From the NCBI GenBank assembly GCA_029215795.1, contig JARDYH010000002.1:294655973-294719972 (forward strand): DNA of 64,000 bases, in the 5' to 3' direction. This document shows, piece by piece, positions 11,012-23,521 of the stretch (within the stretch, counting starts at the first letter, position 1; each line of letters begins with the position of its first letter). The stretch comes from Anniella stebbinsi (Eukaryota; Chordata; Lepidosauria; Squamata; Anniellidae). The notes below the pieces were generated by a model, which searched no databases, was not told the origin of the DNA, and saw nothing but the letters and a program-made list of their open reading frames with translations. Made by a program: the position numbers and the translations under genes.

Positions 11012-12154
11012 GCCTTGGGTTTAAGGCAATACTGTTACTTCTGTGCTGCCACCACAGCACCAAATTACAGTGGCAAATTTGGTGGTGGGGTGTGGCCCCT
11101 GATGGGGTTTGGGAGGGCTACGCAGACCCCCAACACCTAGAAGTTGCCAAACTCTGTTGTAGTTAATACTGAAGTCCACCACCTGGTCAGTCACCTTGGT
11201 CTCATACCTGACCAGGGCTGCATTTCTGTGCACATTTCGGCTGTTGAAGTCAATGGGGTTTGGACAGCCTCATGTACAGGACTGAACTTGCAGTCACCAC
11301 GGACTTCTCCATTCTGTCACAGCATTTTAGACAGTTTCCCAAGTTTATATCTGACATTGCATTTGTCTAATGCCAATCAATGCCATCTGCTTTGTGACTT
11401 GCCTTGGCTTGCTTTGATCTTGCATCAAATCCGGACGATCACCTCTTAGCAAATCTGCCTCAGATGAGATTGTGATGCAGCCTGACTCAGTTTTCTACAC
11501 TTTGAAAACGAGAGACATAACACATGCTTTTGTTTACGTTGGGAAGCAAAAACTACGTTCTCTCTGAAGAATGGGAGGGCATAAAAACAGACCCATAAAA
11601 TGCTACAGTGGTTATTATTATTCAAGACAAAGCAAAACACAAGACAGGGATGTGCGGGTGAACTTCTTCTGTTCATTGTTCATAAAATCAGTTTCCTTAG
11701 GAAGGACTTCATCAGCAAAATCCCAAGCATCGCTCCCATGCTGGGAACGGCCCAGCCGAGGAATGCAAGTTCATTAGGTTTACTTAAAGCAGCCCTGTGT
11801 TGCAATGACAAGAGAAAGGCAAAGTCTGGGAAACTTGGCAGGAAGTTGAGTCTCACTGTATTATTTTTCACATGACTTGGTGATGGTGATACTAATTGAA
11901 AATCCTGCAGTCCCCCCTTCTTTCTTTCCCTACATTGCCCAATGAGGTTGCTTTGCTGTATGTCATTTGACAGGCACAAGATTATACCGAAACCCCTACA
12001 AATGACCTTTTGAATCTTTGGGAACTTGGCAGCTAGAATGCAGCTATTCATAGGCAAGGTACATCAGTATCCCAACTGAATGCTTTGGGTAAAGGTTTAG
12101 GGAAGGTGTGTTGTTGAGCATTGGGATGAAGTCATTTGATACCCGAGTCATCAT
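11012..12154. other. Unassigned sequence
   Basis: I see no supported gene or element. Short frames occur on both strands without recognisable domains. Confidence 0.5.
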
Positions 12155-12385
12155 TATATATATGTAAAACACACTCACTCAGATTTTAACAGTTAGTCCA
12201 CAGCAATTTGGCAGGGAAAATCCTTGCTCAATCAATCTCCCCCCCCCCCCTCTAGCTTTAGCTGGACAAATTTGCCCAGCTAAAGTTGGAGGGGGGGGGG
12301 GAGATTGATTGAGCAAGGATTTTCCCTGCCAAATTGCTGTGGACTAACTGTTAAGTTCTGAGTGAGTTTGTTTTACATATATATA
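12155..12385. repeat. 231-bp near-perfect foldback (C/G tract at the centre)
   Basis: The left arm starts TATATATATGTAAAACACAC. It proceeds through CAGCAATTTGGCAGGGAAAA and a C-run to a centre near 12270, then returns inverted, ending GTTTTACATATATATA. Arms of about 105-110 bp differ at only a few sites. Flanks are TA-rich, so a TA target duplication cannot be distinguished. It could be a foldback or mariner-type MITE. Confidence 0.88.
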
Positions 12386-12396
12386 ATAATGATATT

Positions 12397-12422
12397 AATG
12401 GAGGCACAGTCGTGCCTCCATT
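12397..12422. repeat. 26-bp short palindrome
   Basis: AATGGAGGCAC, a 4-base spacer and GTGCCTCCATT form a perfect short hairpin immediately outside the long foldback. It may be part of the same mobile unit. Confidence 0.7.
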
Positions 12423-13094
12423 GTTAAGGGCCGTCAGTAAAAAACACATTCCGCCATGTTAAAGTGATAATTGGGGGGGGGGGTGTCATTCTAACAACCA
12501 TAAAATCAAAAATGTTTCACCAACCTTTCTGAAATTTACAGGTGCCAGAAAGAAATGTTTGTTTTACATTACCTGAAAATTTCAAGAAGATTGGTGAAAG
12601 ATTGAGGGAAGGAGAGCAGTTTAAGGTAGAAAAGGAACACAAACCTGTCTCCCTGCTTTTGTCAAATGATTTTGGGTTTGCAAGTTTTGTGCTCACGATT
12701 TGCATAATTTCTAGAGCCTTATTAATTAATCCAGTGGTGGGGTCTTCTTCCTCCTTGACTGTAGTTGGTGGAAAGCTTTTCGTTTTTTAAAAATTCCCTT
12801 CGGTTGACTTTTAAGGACTATTTTTACCTCTCATTCAAGTCAATGAGGAGGCTATCTTCCCTCATAGCGCGAGGCACGCTCAGTAGCGTCGCTCTCCCCC
12901 TCCCTCCTGCCTTAGAATGTTGGGGGTGGGTGAGTGAAATGGCCGCTGCCTCTAGCACAGACCTTTTGAGTGAAGAAGAAGAGTTTCTCTTTTCTCTTCT
13001 GGAACATGCTTTCCTTTGGCTCTGAGAGCATTTTGGGCTATCTTTATAAGGCCAATTTGCTCACTGGTGAAGCAGGATGTGGTTCCTCTGGATC
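12423..13094. other. Unassigned sequence
   Basis: There is a G-run near 12473-12482, then ordinary sequence with no supported gene. Confidence 0.45.
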
Positions 13095-13097
13095 CAT

Positions 13098-13442
13098 GGT
13101 CCCCTCTACAAGGATTCGCTTTTGCGCCTGGTTAGCCGATTATGCGCATCATCGCTGAAGCGCATTTACGCCTAATCACTCTGCACGAGAGGCGGCGAAG
13201 CGCATTAATGGATTTCCAAAGTGCGGTTTACAAATAGTTAATACACATAAGCGCATATTCACACAGTCAAAATGCGCTTTAACGGCCGGAGCAAAATAAA
13301 ACTCGCGATTTAACGCGCATTTGATAATGCGCATAATTGGAGAGATAACGCGCCTCTACGCCCCATTTGCGCTCCGCTGGTGTGGAGGTAATTTTTTTAA
13401 AGCGCCTTGAAAGAGCTTTAAACCTCTCTTGTAGAGGCAGCC
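13098..13442. mobile_element. Harbinger-like MITE (GCGCATT family), copy 1
   Basis: The ends GGTCCCCTCTACAAG and, inverted, GGCTGCCTCTACAAG are flanked by the 3-bp duplication CAT at 13095-13097 and 13443-13445. The interior is full of GCGCATT/AATGCGC words. The same family occurs at 18009, 29349 and 30878, and as the terminus at 58568. It is non-coding and must be moved in trans. Confidence 0.82.
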
Positions 13443-13779
13443 CATGATAACCTGATCTTCAGATCTCTCCTGGGAATAGGTAGCTATACCTTTCTTTTAA
13501 TTTCCCCCACCCCACTCACACACAGTGCTCCTTCCCTCTTTTCTAAGACTTTGGTCCATGCTGCTATAAAGTTGAAAGCTTCAAACACTTCATTTAATTA
13601 GTTTGGGCCGGTGTTAAGTTTTAAGTACAATGTTGAAACCTTTCAAAGTGCTTCTGGGTCTATAGTCACCCTGTTTTTCTAATAAGGTTTAGAAACAGTT
13701 AAACTGTCATTATTTTGCATAGTGTACACATGCATTTTCTTTCTAATCCTTGCAGTCTACACTGGCTCCCTCCTGGATG

Positions 13780-14040
13780 TGTTTTTGGAGGCAGACAACC
13801 CCTTTTTTGTTCCAGCAGGCCTTTGGCAAATAATCTGGACCTCTGTCTATACCTTTGACTTTTAAATTGTTACATTTTTTAAATGCTTTAATATTGAAAA
13901 GTATTTAATTATATTTTTAACTTTTGTATATTTCTTTTTATAGGTTTTAGCTGTACATGTTTTAGTTTTGTAAGGCTGCCCTGAGGCCCAGCATTGGGCA
14001 AAAGGCAGGATTCTACTACTACTACTACTACTACTACTAG
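13780..14040 (+). mobile_element. LINE 3'-end remnant ending in an ACT microsatellite
   Basis: TTTTATTG-type AT-rich 3' UTR sequence is followed by CTGCCCTGAGGCCCAGCATT and a TACTAC run at about 14010-14040. This is the arrangement of L2/CR1-type LINE 3' ends, with a terminal simple repeat. No coding part is preserved. Confidence 0.45.
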
Positions 14041-14924
14041 TAATGTTTCAGATTTCACTTCTGTATCTGATGTTCTTTTGCATTTACTTTTCTTTATAAA
14101 TCATTCATATCTTAAGACTTCTTGTGTGGCATGTTTTCATTGGTATAACAAGTTAAAAGGGGTATTCACTGTTTTCATGCTTATGTTATAAAATATATTT
14201 TTAACAGGCCTAGTAACTTCAAGAGTAACAGAGTTGGGGAAAATCCTCAATCTCTTTGCTATCAGAGGCACTGAGTAAGGGACCCCTGGAGATAATTTAG
14301 ACTGACCCCAACCACATAACACTATTCCCCCTTCTGAAGAGATCTGGACCACAGACTACAAAGTAGCAGGCCAAAATAACAGTTCTCATGTGGCCATTTG
14401 CCTTATGAGGCAGGTGCTCTGTGGGCTACCAAATGGAGGGACTAACAGGCCATAAAGTTGCCTGGCTGGGTCTGCCAGAAATCCAGCCTCAACACTCCTG
14501 GAAGGTCCATGTTCTATAGCACCTGTTGTCAGATGAACTTGAGGGAATCCCACCCTCCACCCCTGGGTTTAATTTACTGGCTTCCCCTGGCTGGACCTTG
14601 CAGGAAACTATAGGGACAGAAAGAGCAGACATTCATAGCACACATAGAATGCTGAGACTGGCAAATCTAAAAGCAAGTGTGTTGCTTTTCAAGAACCAAG
14701 GAAATTCAATGGGTCTTACTTTTGAGTAAACATCTAGGGATGGAAATGCAGCCTGTGCAAGAACTGAGTAGGGTGACCATATTTGGGAAACCAAAAAAGA
14801 GGACACCTAGTGGGGGGGGGGCAGGAAAATGTTTTGTTATCAAGCATGCTGCTATATGCGATATGTGTTTGAGAGAAAAGTATTGGGCAGTCCCTGTATT
14901 TGGTAACGATATGGAACAGCATTC
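14041..14924. other. Unassigned sequence
   Basis: No gene or bounded repeat is visible. A GGGTGACCATATTTGGGAAA phrase near 14771 resembles a hAT-A end only superficially and lacks a partner. Confidence 0.45.
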
Positions 14925-15056
14925 TCCACCTTGTTGCCCTCCAGGTGTTTGAGATGACAAGTCCCAGCATTCCTGACCATGGGACATACTGACTTGCAAT
15001 GATGGGCATTGTAGTCCAACACCTTTGGAGGGCACCAGGTTGGGGAAGGGCTGCTC
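14925..15056. repeat. Degenerate foldback of the CAACCTGGTG / ACTACAA family
   Basis: The left part (CACCTTGTTGCCCTCCAGGT) is inverted at the right (CACCTTTGGAGGGCACCAGG) with GCATTGTAGTCCAACACC before it. A better preserved relative is at 52668-52781. It is dispersed in this window (also near 26405, 50470, 55866 and 56905). Confidence 0.6.
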
Positions 15057-15332
15057 TAAACAAAAAAAGAGAAGTAAGTGGCCCTAAGTTGTTCGTTATC
15101 AGTTTTCCACAACCCCACAGTCACCTCTGCATATCATATTCTCCATCCTGTCCTCATGGTTTATCTGCTTTGGGAGAATGAGAATTTTACTTGCACTTTC
15201 TGCCTCCTTAGGGAGGATGTGGCATTAAGGCTTGTGAGCCTTAACTCCCAATTTCCCTGCTTTTTGGTGCTTGGTTGGAAACTGTAGAGCCTTAACATTG
15301 TTTTTGTAAACCGTAGGTTTTTTGTTTAATGA

Positions 15333-15377
<45 letters not shown>

Positions 15378-15909
15378 AACAAGCACATTTGATCATAATT
15401 TGGGTATTTTAAATTGAAAATGAACTTTCTAGTCCATAACCTAGTAGAAAAACAGATCCCCTCTAAAACCTAAAAACCAGATAAGGCCTGGTTGTGTACT
15501 CCAGTGAGTCACTAATAACAGCTGTCAGTCAAAGCACATTTGCCCCACCTCTTTTGTGAGAGGCCTACTTATACAATTTCAAATAAGCAGCACCTCTCTG
15601 TCTTTCTGAAGACACACGAACCTCTATAACCATCTTGAACCCTCCACCGAGAGACGGCCATGGGCCATGGCACCACCACTGCCACCTCAATAAATCCCTC
15701 CCCCTGAGAAAAGCAGAGAAATCCCTTCTAGTTGGTTACAGTGGCTCAGTGATGAAGTACAAACACTTTGCACATTCTCAGAGATACTTCTTTTCTTTCC
15801 TACACCCACCTTCGGGACCAAATTTCAAGCTGCAGCCAAAATTAAACCTTTTACAAGTGGAATCCCAACACACACAGCTACACCCAAGAGACACGTTAAA
15901 CCCTATCTC
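15057..15909. other. Unassigned sequence with CA microsatellite
   Basis: A TATATA/CACACA tract spans about 15334-15374. I see nothing else. Confidence 0.55.
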
Positions 15910-16229
15910 TAGGGTGACCATATGGAAAGGAGGAGAGGTTTCCTGTATCTTTAACAGTTGTACAGAAAAGGGGATTTCAACAGGTGTCACTTACATGCAT
16001 GCAGCACCTGGTGAAATTCTCTCTTCATCACAACAGTTAAAGCTGCAGGAGCTTTGCTCTCTTTTGTATCTGATCACCCTAGTATAGCTCCTGCAGCTTT
16101 TACTGTTGTGATGAAGAGAGAATTTCACCACATGCTGCGTGCACACAAATGACACCTGCTGAAATTCCCTTTCCTATGCAACTGTTAAAGTTACAGGAAC
16201 TCTATCCTCCTTTTCATATGGTCACCCTA
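15910..16229. mobile_element. hAT family A copy
   Basis: TAGGGTGACC to GGTCACCCTA, 320 bp, with two inverted halves of the GCATGCAGCACCTGGTG subfamily. The flanking octamers CCTATCTC and TCTACCTC agree at 6 of 8, consistent with an old duplication. Confidence 0.82.
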
Positions 16230-16327
16230 TCTACCTCAAAACATGATGTCAACAAGAGAAAAAGATAGGTACTCCCTTTAGGATGTGGCTATTCAGTGCC
16301 AACAAAGTGCTATGAAGTATGCTGTAC

Positions 16328-16647
16328 TAGGCTGACCATATGAAAAGGAGGACAGGGCTCCTGTAACTTTAATAGTTGTAGAGAAAAATGAATTTCAGCC
16401 AGTGTCATTTGTATGCAATTAGTTCCTGGTGAAATTCCCTCTTCATCACAACAGTTAAAGGTGCAGTCATTATACTAGAGTGTCCATATACAAAAGAAGG
16501 CAGGGCCCCTGCAACTTTAACTGTTGTGATGAAGAGGGAATTTCAACAGGAACTAATTGCATACAAATGACACTGGCTGAAATTCCCTTTTCTCTTCAAC
16601 TGTTAAAGATACATGAGCCCTGTCCTCCTTTTCATATGGTCAGCCTA
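16328..16647. mobile_element. hAT family A copy with intact target duplication
   Basis: TAGGCTGACC to GGTCAGCCTA, 320 bp, flanked by an exact TGCTGTAC at 16320-16327 and 16648-16655. It is the same subfamily (CAATTAGTTCCTGGTG) as 458-777 and 27549-27867. Confidence 0.92.
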
Positions 16648-18005
16648 TGCTGTACTCTACATAGGTGTGCATATCACATACACCATAACCAAACAAATAC
16701 ATGAGGGATCTTTTGGCATTGAAGTCCTAGCGCTTAGGAAAACTTGATATACCCCGATAGAGTCAGATACCACAACAAGGCTTTTGAAAGTAATTCTTAT
16801 ATTAAAGAAGAATTTAAAATGAATTAAAACCACTCATCAGGGGAATAGAATCCTACAGTAATGCTGAGAAATGTTAAAGATAATCAAGCATTTAAAGCCA
16901 ATAGAGAAGCAAGGTACACTGGGATTTATAGAAAATTGTATGTATGTGTATTCAAAAGAAAACAGTTTTAATTTCTAGGAAAGTGTGTGTGAATGTGTGT
17001 TTAAAAGAGGTTTGATAAAAGTGCAGCACCTCAAAGAGATGATTTAACTCCTGCGAGGTGTCTGTATGTGTATAGCTGATCATGGAGGAAGGTGGAAGGG
17101 GGAGAAAGAGGTTTCAGCTTGGGATAATTTGAATTGGGGGAGAAACAGACTATTTTCCTTCATTTCAGTTTAGTACCAACAACCATTTGTTGTTACATCC
17201 AGATTAGTAAACTATGCTTTGTGCTTGTCCCCCCAAATTGGAGACCATGTTCACATCATAGTTCTGGAGGACAAGTGCAAACCATAGTGGCGAGTTTGGA
17301 AGTAATGGCAAATTATGGTTTGTGTTAAACTGCAAGGACAGAAGTAGTCAGAGTGATCATGCAAGGCTCGTTGGTGTGATGCTTAATTAACCATGATTAT
17401 GAGCCAGCCCAATCACGGAATGGCTCTAGGAAAAATGGATTTTGGATTCTTGCCCAGAACTGCATTCTTTGGATATTTACTTCCAACCCATTTCCCTTAA
17501 ACCCAGTGGCCACATTCTAATGCAGATTTAACTGCGCTTAAGCTCATTGATTTCAGTGAACTTAAATGGGTTACCTTGCATTGGTTTATGGTTACTTCTA
17601 AATAAAAGTGCAAGGGGCGGGGCTGAAATACATTGCCACTGAAATCAGCCGGTCTGGGCTATGTTTAATTTACTCCATATTGCACCTGATGTGTTTTCAA
17701 GATAAGGGACAGCCAAAGACATACCTTCAGTAACCTCTGGTATATGAGATACATCAATATCTCCTGCTTGCTATGAGTCAAAATTATACTTCCACTGGAG
17801 AGAACAAATGGAGAGTTGGGCAGGCTAGGAGGTCAGTTGTGTAGCTGGAGGCAACTTATATGCCCCATCTCAACTCAGTCTAACTTAAGCCCCATTCAGT
17901 TCAATGGGTCTACTCTAAGTAGGACTAGGGATGTAGGAGAAATTTGTTTCAGTTAGTTTTTGATCAGGATTTACCTATTTCACACCTTCTGGATTGAACA
18001 TGGAC
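16648..18005. other. Unassigned sequence
   Basis: No supported gene. The part from about 17130 to 17420 carries repeated AACCATAGT-type words typical of degenerate MITEs, but no ends could be fixed. Confidence 0.4.
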
Positions 18006-18008
18006 TCA

Positions 18009-18353
18009 GGTCCCCTCTACAAGGATTTGCTTTTGCGCCTGGTTAGGCGATTATGCGCATAATCGCAGAAGCGCATTTATGCCTAATACCTCTGCACGAG
18101 AGGCGGCGAAGCGCATTAACGGATGACCAAAATGCGCTTTACAAGTAGTTAATGCGCATAAGCGCTTGTTCACATAGTCAAAATGCGCTTTAACGGCCGG
18201 GGCAAAATAAAACTCGCTGTTTAATGCGCATTTGATAATGTGCATAATTGGAGGAATAGCGCGCCTCTACGCCCGATTTGCGCTCCGTTCTTGTAGAGGT
18301 AAATTTTTTAATGCGCCTTGAAAGAGCTTTAAATGCCTCTTGTAGAGGCAGCC
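18009..18353. mobile_element. Harbinger-like MITE (GCGCATT family), copy 2
   Basis: Ends GGTCCCCTCTACAAG and GGCTGCCTCTACAAG (inverted), target duplication TCA at 18006-18008 and 18354-18356, length 345 bp. It is nearly collinear with 13098-13442. Confidence 0.85.
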
Positions 18354-19094
18354 TCAAATGCAATCTGCGGTTAAGGTCAGACATTTCTGAGCTTGCAATG
18401 TGATTCCCGGACACTCGCCCCGATGTGTTCAACAGCATGCATACATTTGAAAAATGCACACAGAAAAATGCCTACATTTGAAAAATGTGCAGAAATACAC
18501 TTTAATCAACAGGAGAAGAATACGTAAATTTCAAAGATGTGAAGAACTGATGTGTACATTTGAAAAAAATATGCATGGATTTTCATATGAAAAATAAACA
18601 AACAGCTCAAAATGTGATACGGACTTGAATTGGAACCAACACTGGATACAGCCCATTGTAACTGCATCCTGCCTTGGTGTTTTTGTGTATGTAAAGGTTT
18701 TTAAAAGTCAGTGCTTCTGGGCATTTAAAGGCTGATGTTATCTGCCTTGCATATTTTAATTTGAAACAGAAAGACAGACTATAAAAACCTATTATAAATG
18801 AATAAAGTGGGGTCTTTTTCCATTTCAGGCTTTAAAGAAAATCCTTCTTTTGCTGCTTGGATATGAGAATAGGGGTATGCTAAAAGTGTCTTTTTTAAAC
18901 AACAACTCTAATATTATTATAAGCTTTCAAAATAAAGTAGAAATTATAGGTCCCAAATGCTGCCATCTAGTGATGGAAAAAGCAAGAAGCAAAATTAGAT
19001 GTATTTAAGATCACGTCTAATCAATGTAGCTCAGCAGGTCTCATTTACATGTCTAGCTGCAGAGATTCAAGGAATGGAGGAGCAGTTCAGTAGG
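18354..19094. other. Unassigned sequence
   Basis: No supported gene. The sequence near 18655-18800 is AT-rich and resembles a LINE 3' UTR, without a diagnostic end. Confidence 0.4.
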
Positions 19095-19900
19095 TTAAGT
19101 TCAGGTATAAACTAGTCTGAGATGGGGCAGCACTCCCCCTATAAGACCAAGTGCGCAGTCTGGGAGACCTCCTGGACTCTGAGCTAACTGGGGAAGCCCA
19201 GGTGGCTGCAGTGTCCAGGAGTGCATTTTACCAGCTTAGGTTGGTCCACTAGCTGCTGCCCTATGTGGAGAGGACGGACCTTTCCTCAGTTATCCATCCA
19301 GCGACATCCAGGCTGTATTACTGTAATGCATTATACGTAGGGCTGCCTTTGAAGACGATTCGGAAACTTCAGCTAGTGCAGAATGCGGCCACCTGAGTAC
19401 TGGCGGAGGCAAGCCAATTACATAATCGTTACTGGTGTATTTCCAAGCCTGATTGGATGTGATGGTTTTGATCTTTAAAGCCTTAAACGACGTAGGACCA
19501 AATTACTTAAAGGACCATCTTCACCCATACCAGCCTGCCCACACTTTAAGATCAGAAAAAGAGGCCCTTCTCATTTGCTCACCCGTGAGAGCAGTTAAGT
19601 GGGTGACAACACATGCGAGGGCCTTCTCTGCAATGGCCCCAAGCGTTTGGAACAAGTTTCCATCAGACATCCGCCATGCCCCGTCACTGCAGGCTTTTAA
19701 GAAGGCCTAGAAAACTTATTATTTTACCTTGGCCTTCTCTTGATATGACTGCTGTTGTTGGTTTTATTGTTGGCTTTTATTGTTGTTAATATTTTAATTC
19801 TTTTTATGTATTTTATTGCTGTAAACCATCTAGGGAGGGCTTCTGCCCTGAAAGGTGGCCAAGATATATTTTAGATAAATAGATAAATAAATAAATAAGT
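19095..19900 (+). mobile_element. L2-clade LINE 3' part, second subfamily
   Basis: Translation in shifting frames gives the C-terminal L2 signature. An 85-codon frame from 19453 contains IFKALNDVGPNYLKDHL and APSVWNKFPSDIR. It is followed by a 3' UTR ending in an ATAAATA repeat at about 19880-19898. The sequence diverges clearly from the 6443 and 22706 copies. The 5' end is truncated and degenerate. Confidence 0.8.
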
Positions 19901-21184
19901 TTGTTTTAGCTATTCAAGGAAGATGAAAGGGTAAATTTTATTGACACAATTTAATCACACAAAGGTTCTTGTTCAGAGTATCTCATGGCTGCAACTTGGC
20001 ACTAGTGGCAGGGCTGGCCCTACCATTAAGCAAAGTAGGGCAACCATCTCAGGCTGCGGATTTCGAGTGAAATGAAAAGGCAGCAATTTCTTAATGATTT
20101 AAGTTATTATTATTGCATTTTTATTCCCAGGAAGAAGCACTTTGCGGCTTTTCGGCCTCAGGTGCCAAAATAACTTGGCCAGACTTAGGTACTAAACACC
20201 TTGACTTGGGGAAAGGGGCACCACTTGCTCTTCTGCCTCAGGCAGCAAAATGTTTTGGGCCAGCCTGATTATTGGTTTTCACAAGGTGTGTTAGAAGCTG
20301 GAGGGCCGTGAACAGATATTAGCACAAGGGAGAAAAGGCTTTCTTAAGGGGACACCCTAATATCCTTCTGCTTGAAGTGAAGTGGTCTTGCTGGGTGTGG
20401 AAATGCTGGCTGGGGCATGCTGGAAGTTGTAGGCCTTTTTTTGTCTAAACATGCATAGGATTGTGCCTTTAGACACTGAAATCTGGCCCTTTTTGCTGCC
20501 TGGAGAATGTGGCAAAAAGGGTTTCATGGAAATCAAAATAGCATGTTAGAAATACAAATAGAGCGTCACAATCTAATATGCATAACACTGATTCACTATG
20601 ATTTATGCTACAATTGGAGTTAACATTTGGAGTGAGTGCTGTTTCATTAAGGGTTACCAAGGTGACGATAATCAGACTGTAAGCCAGAAAAGGCCAGGGA
20701 CTAAAGGCTGAATTCCAAAGAGACATGTCTCAGCACAAGCCACATGACTGAAGGTTTAGTTTGCTCAAATACATTCTGATCTGCTGTAAACAACGTTATT
20801 GAATAAAAACAAAGGCGTAAACTGCTATAAAAGACTGGAAAGAAGGCTAAAATGAATTCAGCATTTAAGTTTCACTTTGTAATCAGCTGAGGTGAATTCC
20901 CAGAACACAGATATTCAAAATTACACTCAAAGCTGATTTTCCTCTTAAAATCTGGGTTATAGTTTTAGTTCATCCTCCAAACCAGTTTTTTACTCTCTGG
21001 GATTATTTTAAACATTTCTTTAATTAAAAGTACGGTTTCACTAAATGTTCTGCTATTTTAATTTTCAGGCTTTAAAAGAGTCCTTCAGGTATATGTATGG
21101 GGTCAGGGGAAGAGAAATATTCCTGATAAACAACAACAAACCTTAACTGTGAGAATGTTTACTTTTTTCTGCTCCTTTGCGCTC
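19901..21184. other. Unassigned; 20480-20720 possibly conserved non-coding
   Basis: No gene is supported. The stretch at about 20480-20720 is free of recognisable repeats and has octamer-like words such as TATGCATAA and mixed AT composition. That would fit a conserved regulatory element, but only alignment could show it. Confidence 0.3.
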
Positions 21185-21187
21185 ATT

Positions 21188-21681
21188 GGCTGCTTTTGCA
21201 CGACATATTAGGCAACGGAGGGGGAAATAATGTACTGACCGTGCGTTAGGTAAGCAGTGCTCCCCACACAACACGTTGCCCCTCCCCCATCACGCGGCTG
21301 AAAATCCCGGCATCCATCTGGGCTGCAGCATCTGCTCCCTCCTACCTCTCTTAGTCCTCCGGCTGTATCCCAGCATGCACTGCACATTCTGCCGGCTGTA
21401 TAGGAGCAGCTGGGTTTTCACAGCTGCTCCGGGCATCAGAACTCTATGCTTAAACAGAATAGTGCACGGAGAGAGGGGGGTTGGTTTCAGACAAACTTTA
21501 AACAACGGGCTTCGGGCTAAACAACATGCAAGCCTGTTGTTTCTCTCCATTGTTTAATTGGGTGGGATAGCGTACCATGCATTGTGTGTGCATGGTGTGT
21601 AACCCTCCACACAACACGATAATCGATGGTTACTTCCCCCCCCCCCCCCCCCGTTGCCTAATGTGTCGTGCGAAACCAGCC
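21188..21681. mobile_element. Harbinger-like element with 31-bp termini
   Basis: The termini start GGCTGCTTTTGCACGACA and, inverted, GGCTGGTTTCGCACGACA. They continue to a shared ATTAGGCAACGG, 31 bp with few mismatches. The 3-bp duplication ATT lies at 21185-21187 and 21682-21684. The interior shows no coding evidence, and a C-run at about 21636-21652 lies beside the right terminus. Confidence 0.85.
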
Positions 21682-22215
21682 ATTGTTTCCATTATTAGCT
21701 GCTGCTTTGGTACTGTTCCCCACTTCAAATTACTTCATCTTCTTCTTGCTGGATCAGTCACATGAGTGAACCCATCCAATTGGGGATCACTGGGATGCAT
21801 AATGATACTACATAGCCAATCAGATTTGACAAGTGCTGATATTTTAAAACACCTGTCTTTGGTTTACATGATCTGTTGATGGTATTAAATCTGAGTTGCT
21901 GTCCAGATGCTACAGCTCCTAGCTCTGCTTCTCCTCAATGAAAGTGGTAGTAGGAAAGAGAGGTTCTGCAGAACAGATGTTCTTGAGAGTCATCTCTATT
22001 ATCCTCCAGGAGTACCTCCTATGGCTATTATTGCAGCTGCTGCTCTGGGCAGTTGTTATGTCTCCCAAGCGTAGAACTCTCAGGCAGTGGCTATTGGAGG
22101 CACTGGGACTATCTTACTGGTGATGTAATCTTACTGGTGATGTTTAGGGGTGCTTCCAAATAAGTTTTTTTTTAAAAAAAATCATGCAATTGGCCTGTCT
22201 CATTAACAAAGAGCT

Positions 22216-22600
22216 TTTTTTTAACCATGAGGCATTTATTGCATACTTGTCATTCCTTACTCAGTCATTTACAAGTTCTTTAAATGAAGTCATGACCCTC
22301 CAGTCTTGCTTCTGTTTTTAAACAGCACTTTCAGTGAGATTTTTAGATCAGAGGAAATGTGATATTATTTGTAAATGCGAAAGCAAATGCTTTTTTCACT
22401 CATCAATTTGAAGAATTCTCTGCTATACCACAGCGTCACCTAGAGGTAATGTAATGGAAAAAGCACTCTAAATTCTTTTTGTGTAGCGGTCTAAATTCTG
22501 TGACAAAATTGAAAGTGGATACAGTGCATTTACAGTCTTGTGGAGAAAAGCACAGAATGTTGTATTTCATTGGTAGCATTCCCATATTATTTATTAGTTA
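22216..22600. repeat. Dispersed repeat, pair member 1
   Basis: The order of phrases (GGCATTTATTGCATACTTG, CATGACCCTCCAGTCTTG, AAACAGCACTTTCAGTGAG, CACCTAGAGGTAATGTA, ACAGTCTTGTGGAGAAAAGC) is repeated at 24320-24660 with roughly a quarter of bases different. The start resembles MITE family C (GCGTTTTATTGCACACTCG at 1930), so it may be a distant relative. Confidence 0.7.
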
Positions 22601-22705
22601 GTTAATTTGATTTGTACCTCACCTTTCTACCAACAAAATGACACTCAAGGTCATTTCCCCAGTTTCTCCTCTTTTTTCTTTCTATCAAAAAAAAAAAAAG
22701 AAAAA

Positions 22706-23521
22706 AATGTCAGGAGTTCTGGATGGGGTTACACCCCCCCTGAAAGACTGTGTTCGCAGCTTGGGGGTGCTCCTGGATCCGTCGCTCCAAATGACAGCCC
22801 AGATAGATGCGACGGCCAGGAGTGCCTACTATCAGCTTCGGCTGATACGCCAGCTGCGCCCCTTCCTAGAGTTGGAAGACCTAAAGATGGTAGTGCACTC
22901 ACTGGTAACTTCGAGGCTCGACTTCTGCAATGCGCTGTACATAGGGCTACCTTTGTGCCTAGTCCGGAAACTTCAATTAGTTCAAAATATGGCAGCCAGG
23001 TTGGTCACCGGTACACCTAGGGGTGACCACATAACACCAATCTTAAAATCACTCCACTGGCTGCCCATTAGTTTCTGGGCGACGTATAAAGTGTTGGTTA
23101 TTACCTTTAAAGCCCTACATGGTTTGGGTCCAGGTTACCTGCGGGATCGCCTTGTCCCGTATAATCCGCCCCGCACACTCAGGTCCTCTGGGAAGAATTT
23201 ACTCCAGTCAGCCAGAACTAGGCTGACGAGTGTTACCCAGAGGACCTTCTCTTCTGCCGCTCCCAGACTGTGGAATGACCTGCCGGAGGAGATTCGACAA
23301 ATTAGCAGTCTTCTGGAATTTAAGAAAGCCGTGAAGACTGCTCTCTTCCGGCAGGCCTATCCAGTTTAATTTTAAGATGTTTTTAATAATGTATTTGTTT
23401 TTATCTGTTTTAACGGTTTATCTATTTTATTGTTTTATATTTATATTTGGTGTTGTTCCCCGCCTCGATCTGGATGGAGAGGCGGGCTAGAAATGAAATA
23501 AATAAATAAATAAAATAAATA
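22706..23521 (+). mobile_element. L2-clade LINE, 3' 0.8 kb
   Basis: A 243-codon frame reads VLDGVTPPLKDCVRSLGV..., then TSRLDFCNALYIGLPL, HGLGPGYLRDRL and APRLWNDLPEEIRQ. This is the C-terminal region after the RT domain, nearly intact. A 3' UTR ending in GCCTCGATCTGGATGGAGAG and an ATAAATA tail follows. The element starts abruptly after an A-run at 22687-22707. It is severely 5'-truncated and has no RT core. Confidence 0.9.

Noticed and set aside
14771..14790. A further hAT-A copy
   Set aside because: Only the first dozen bases resemble the terminus. There is no inverted partner and no internal similarity.
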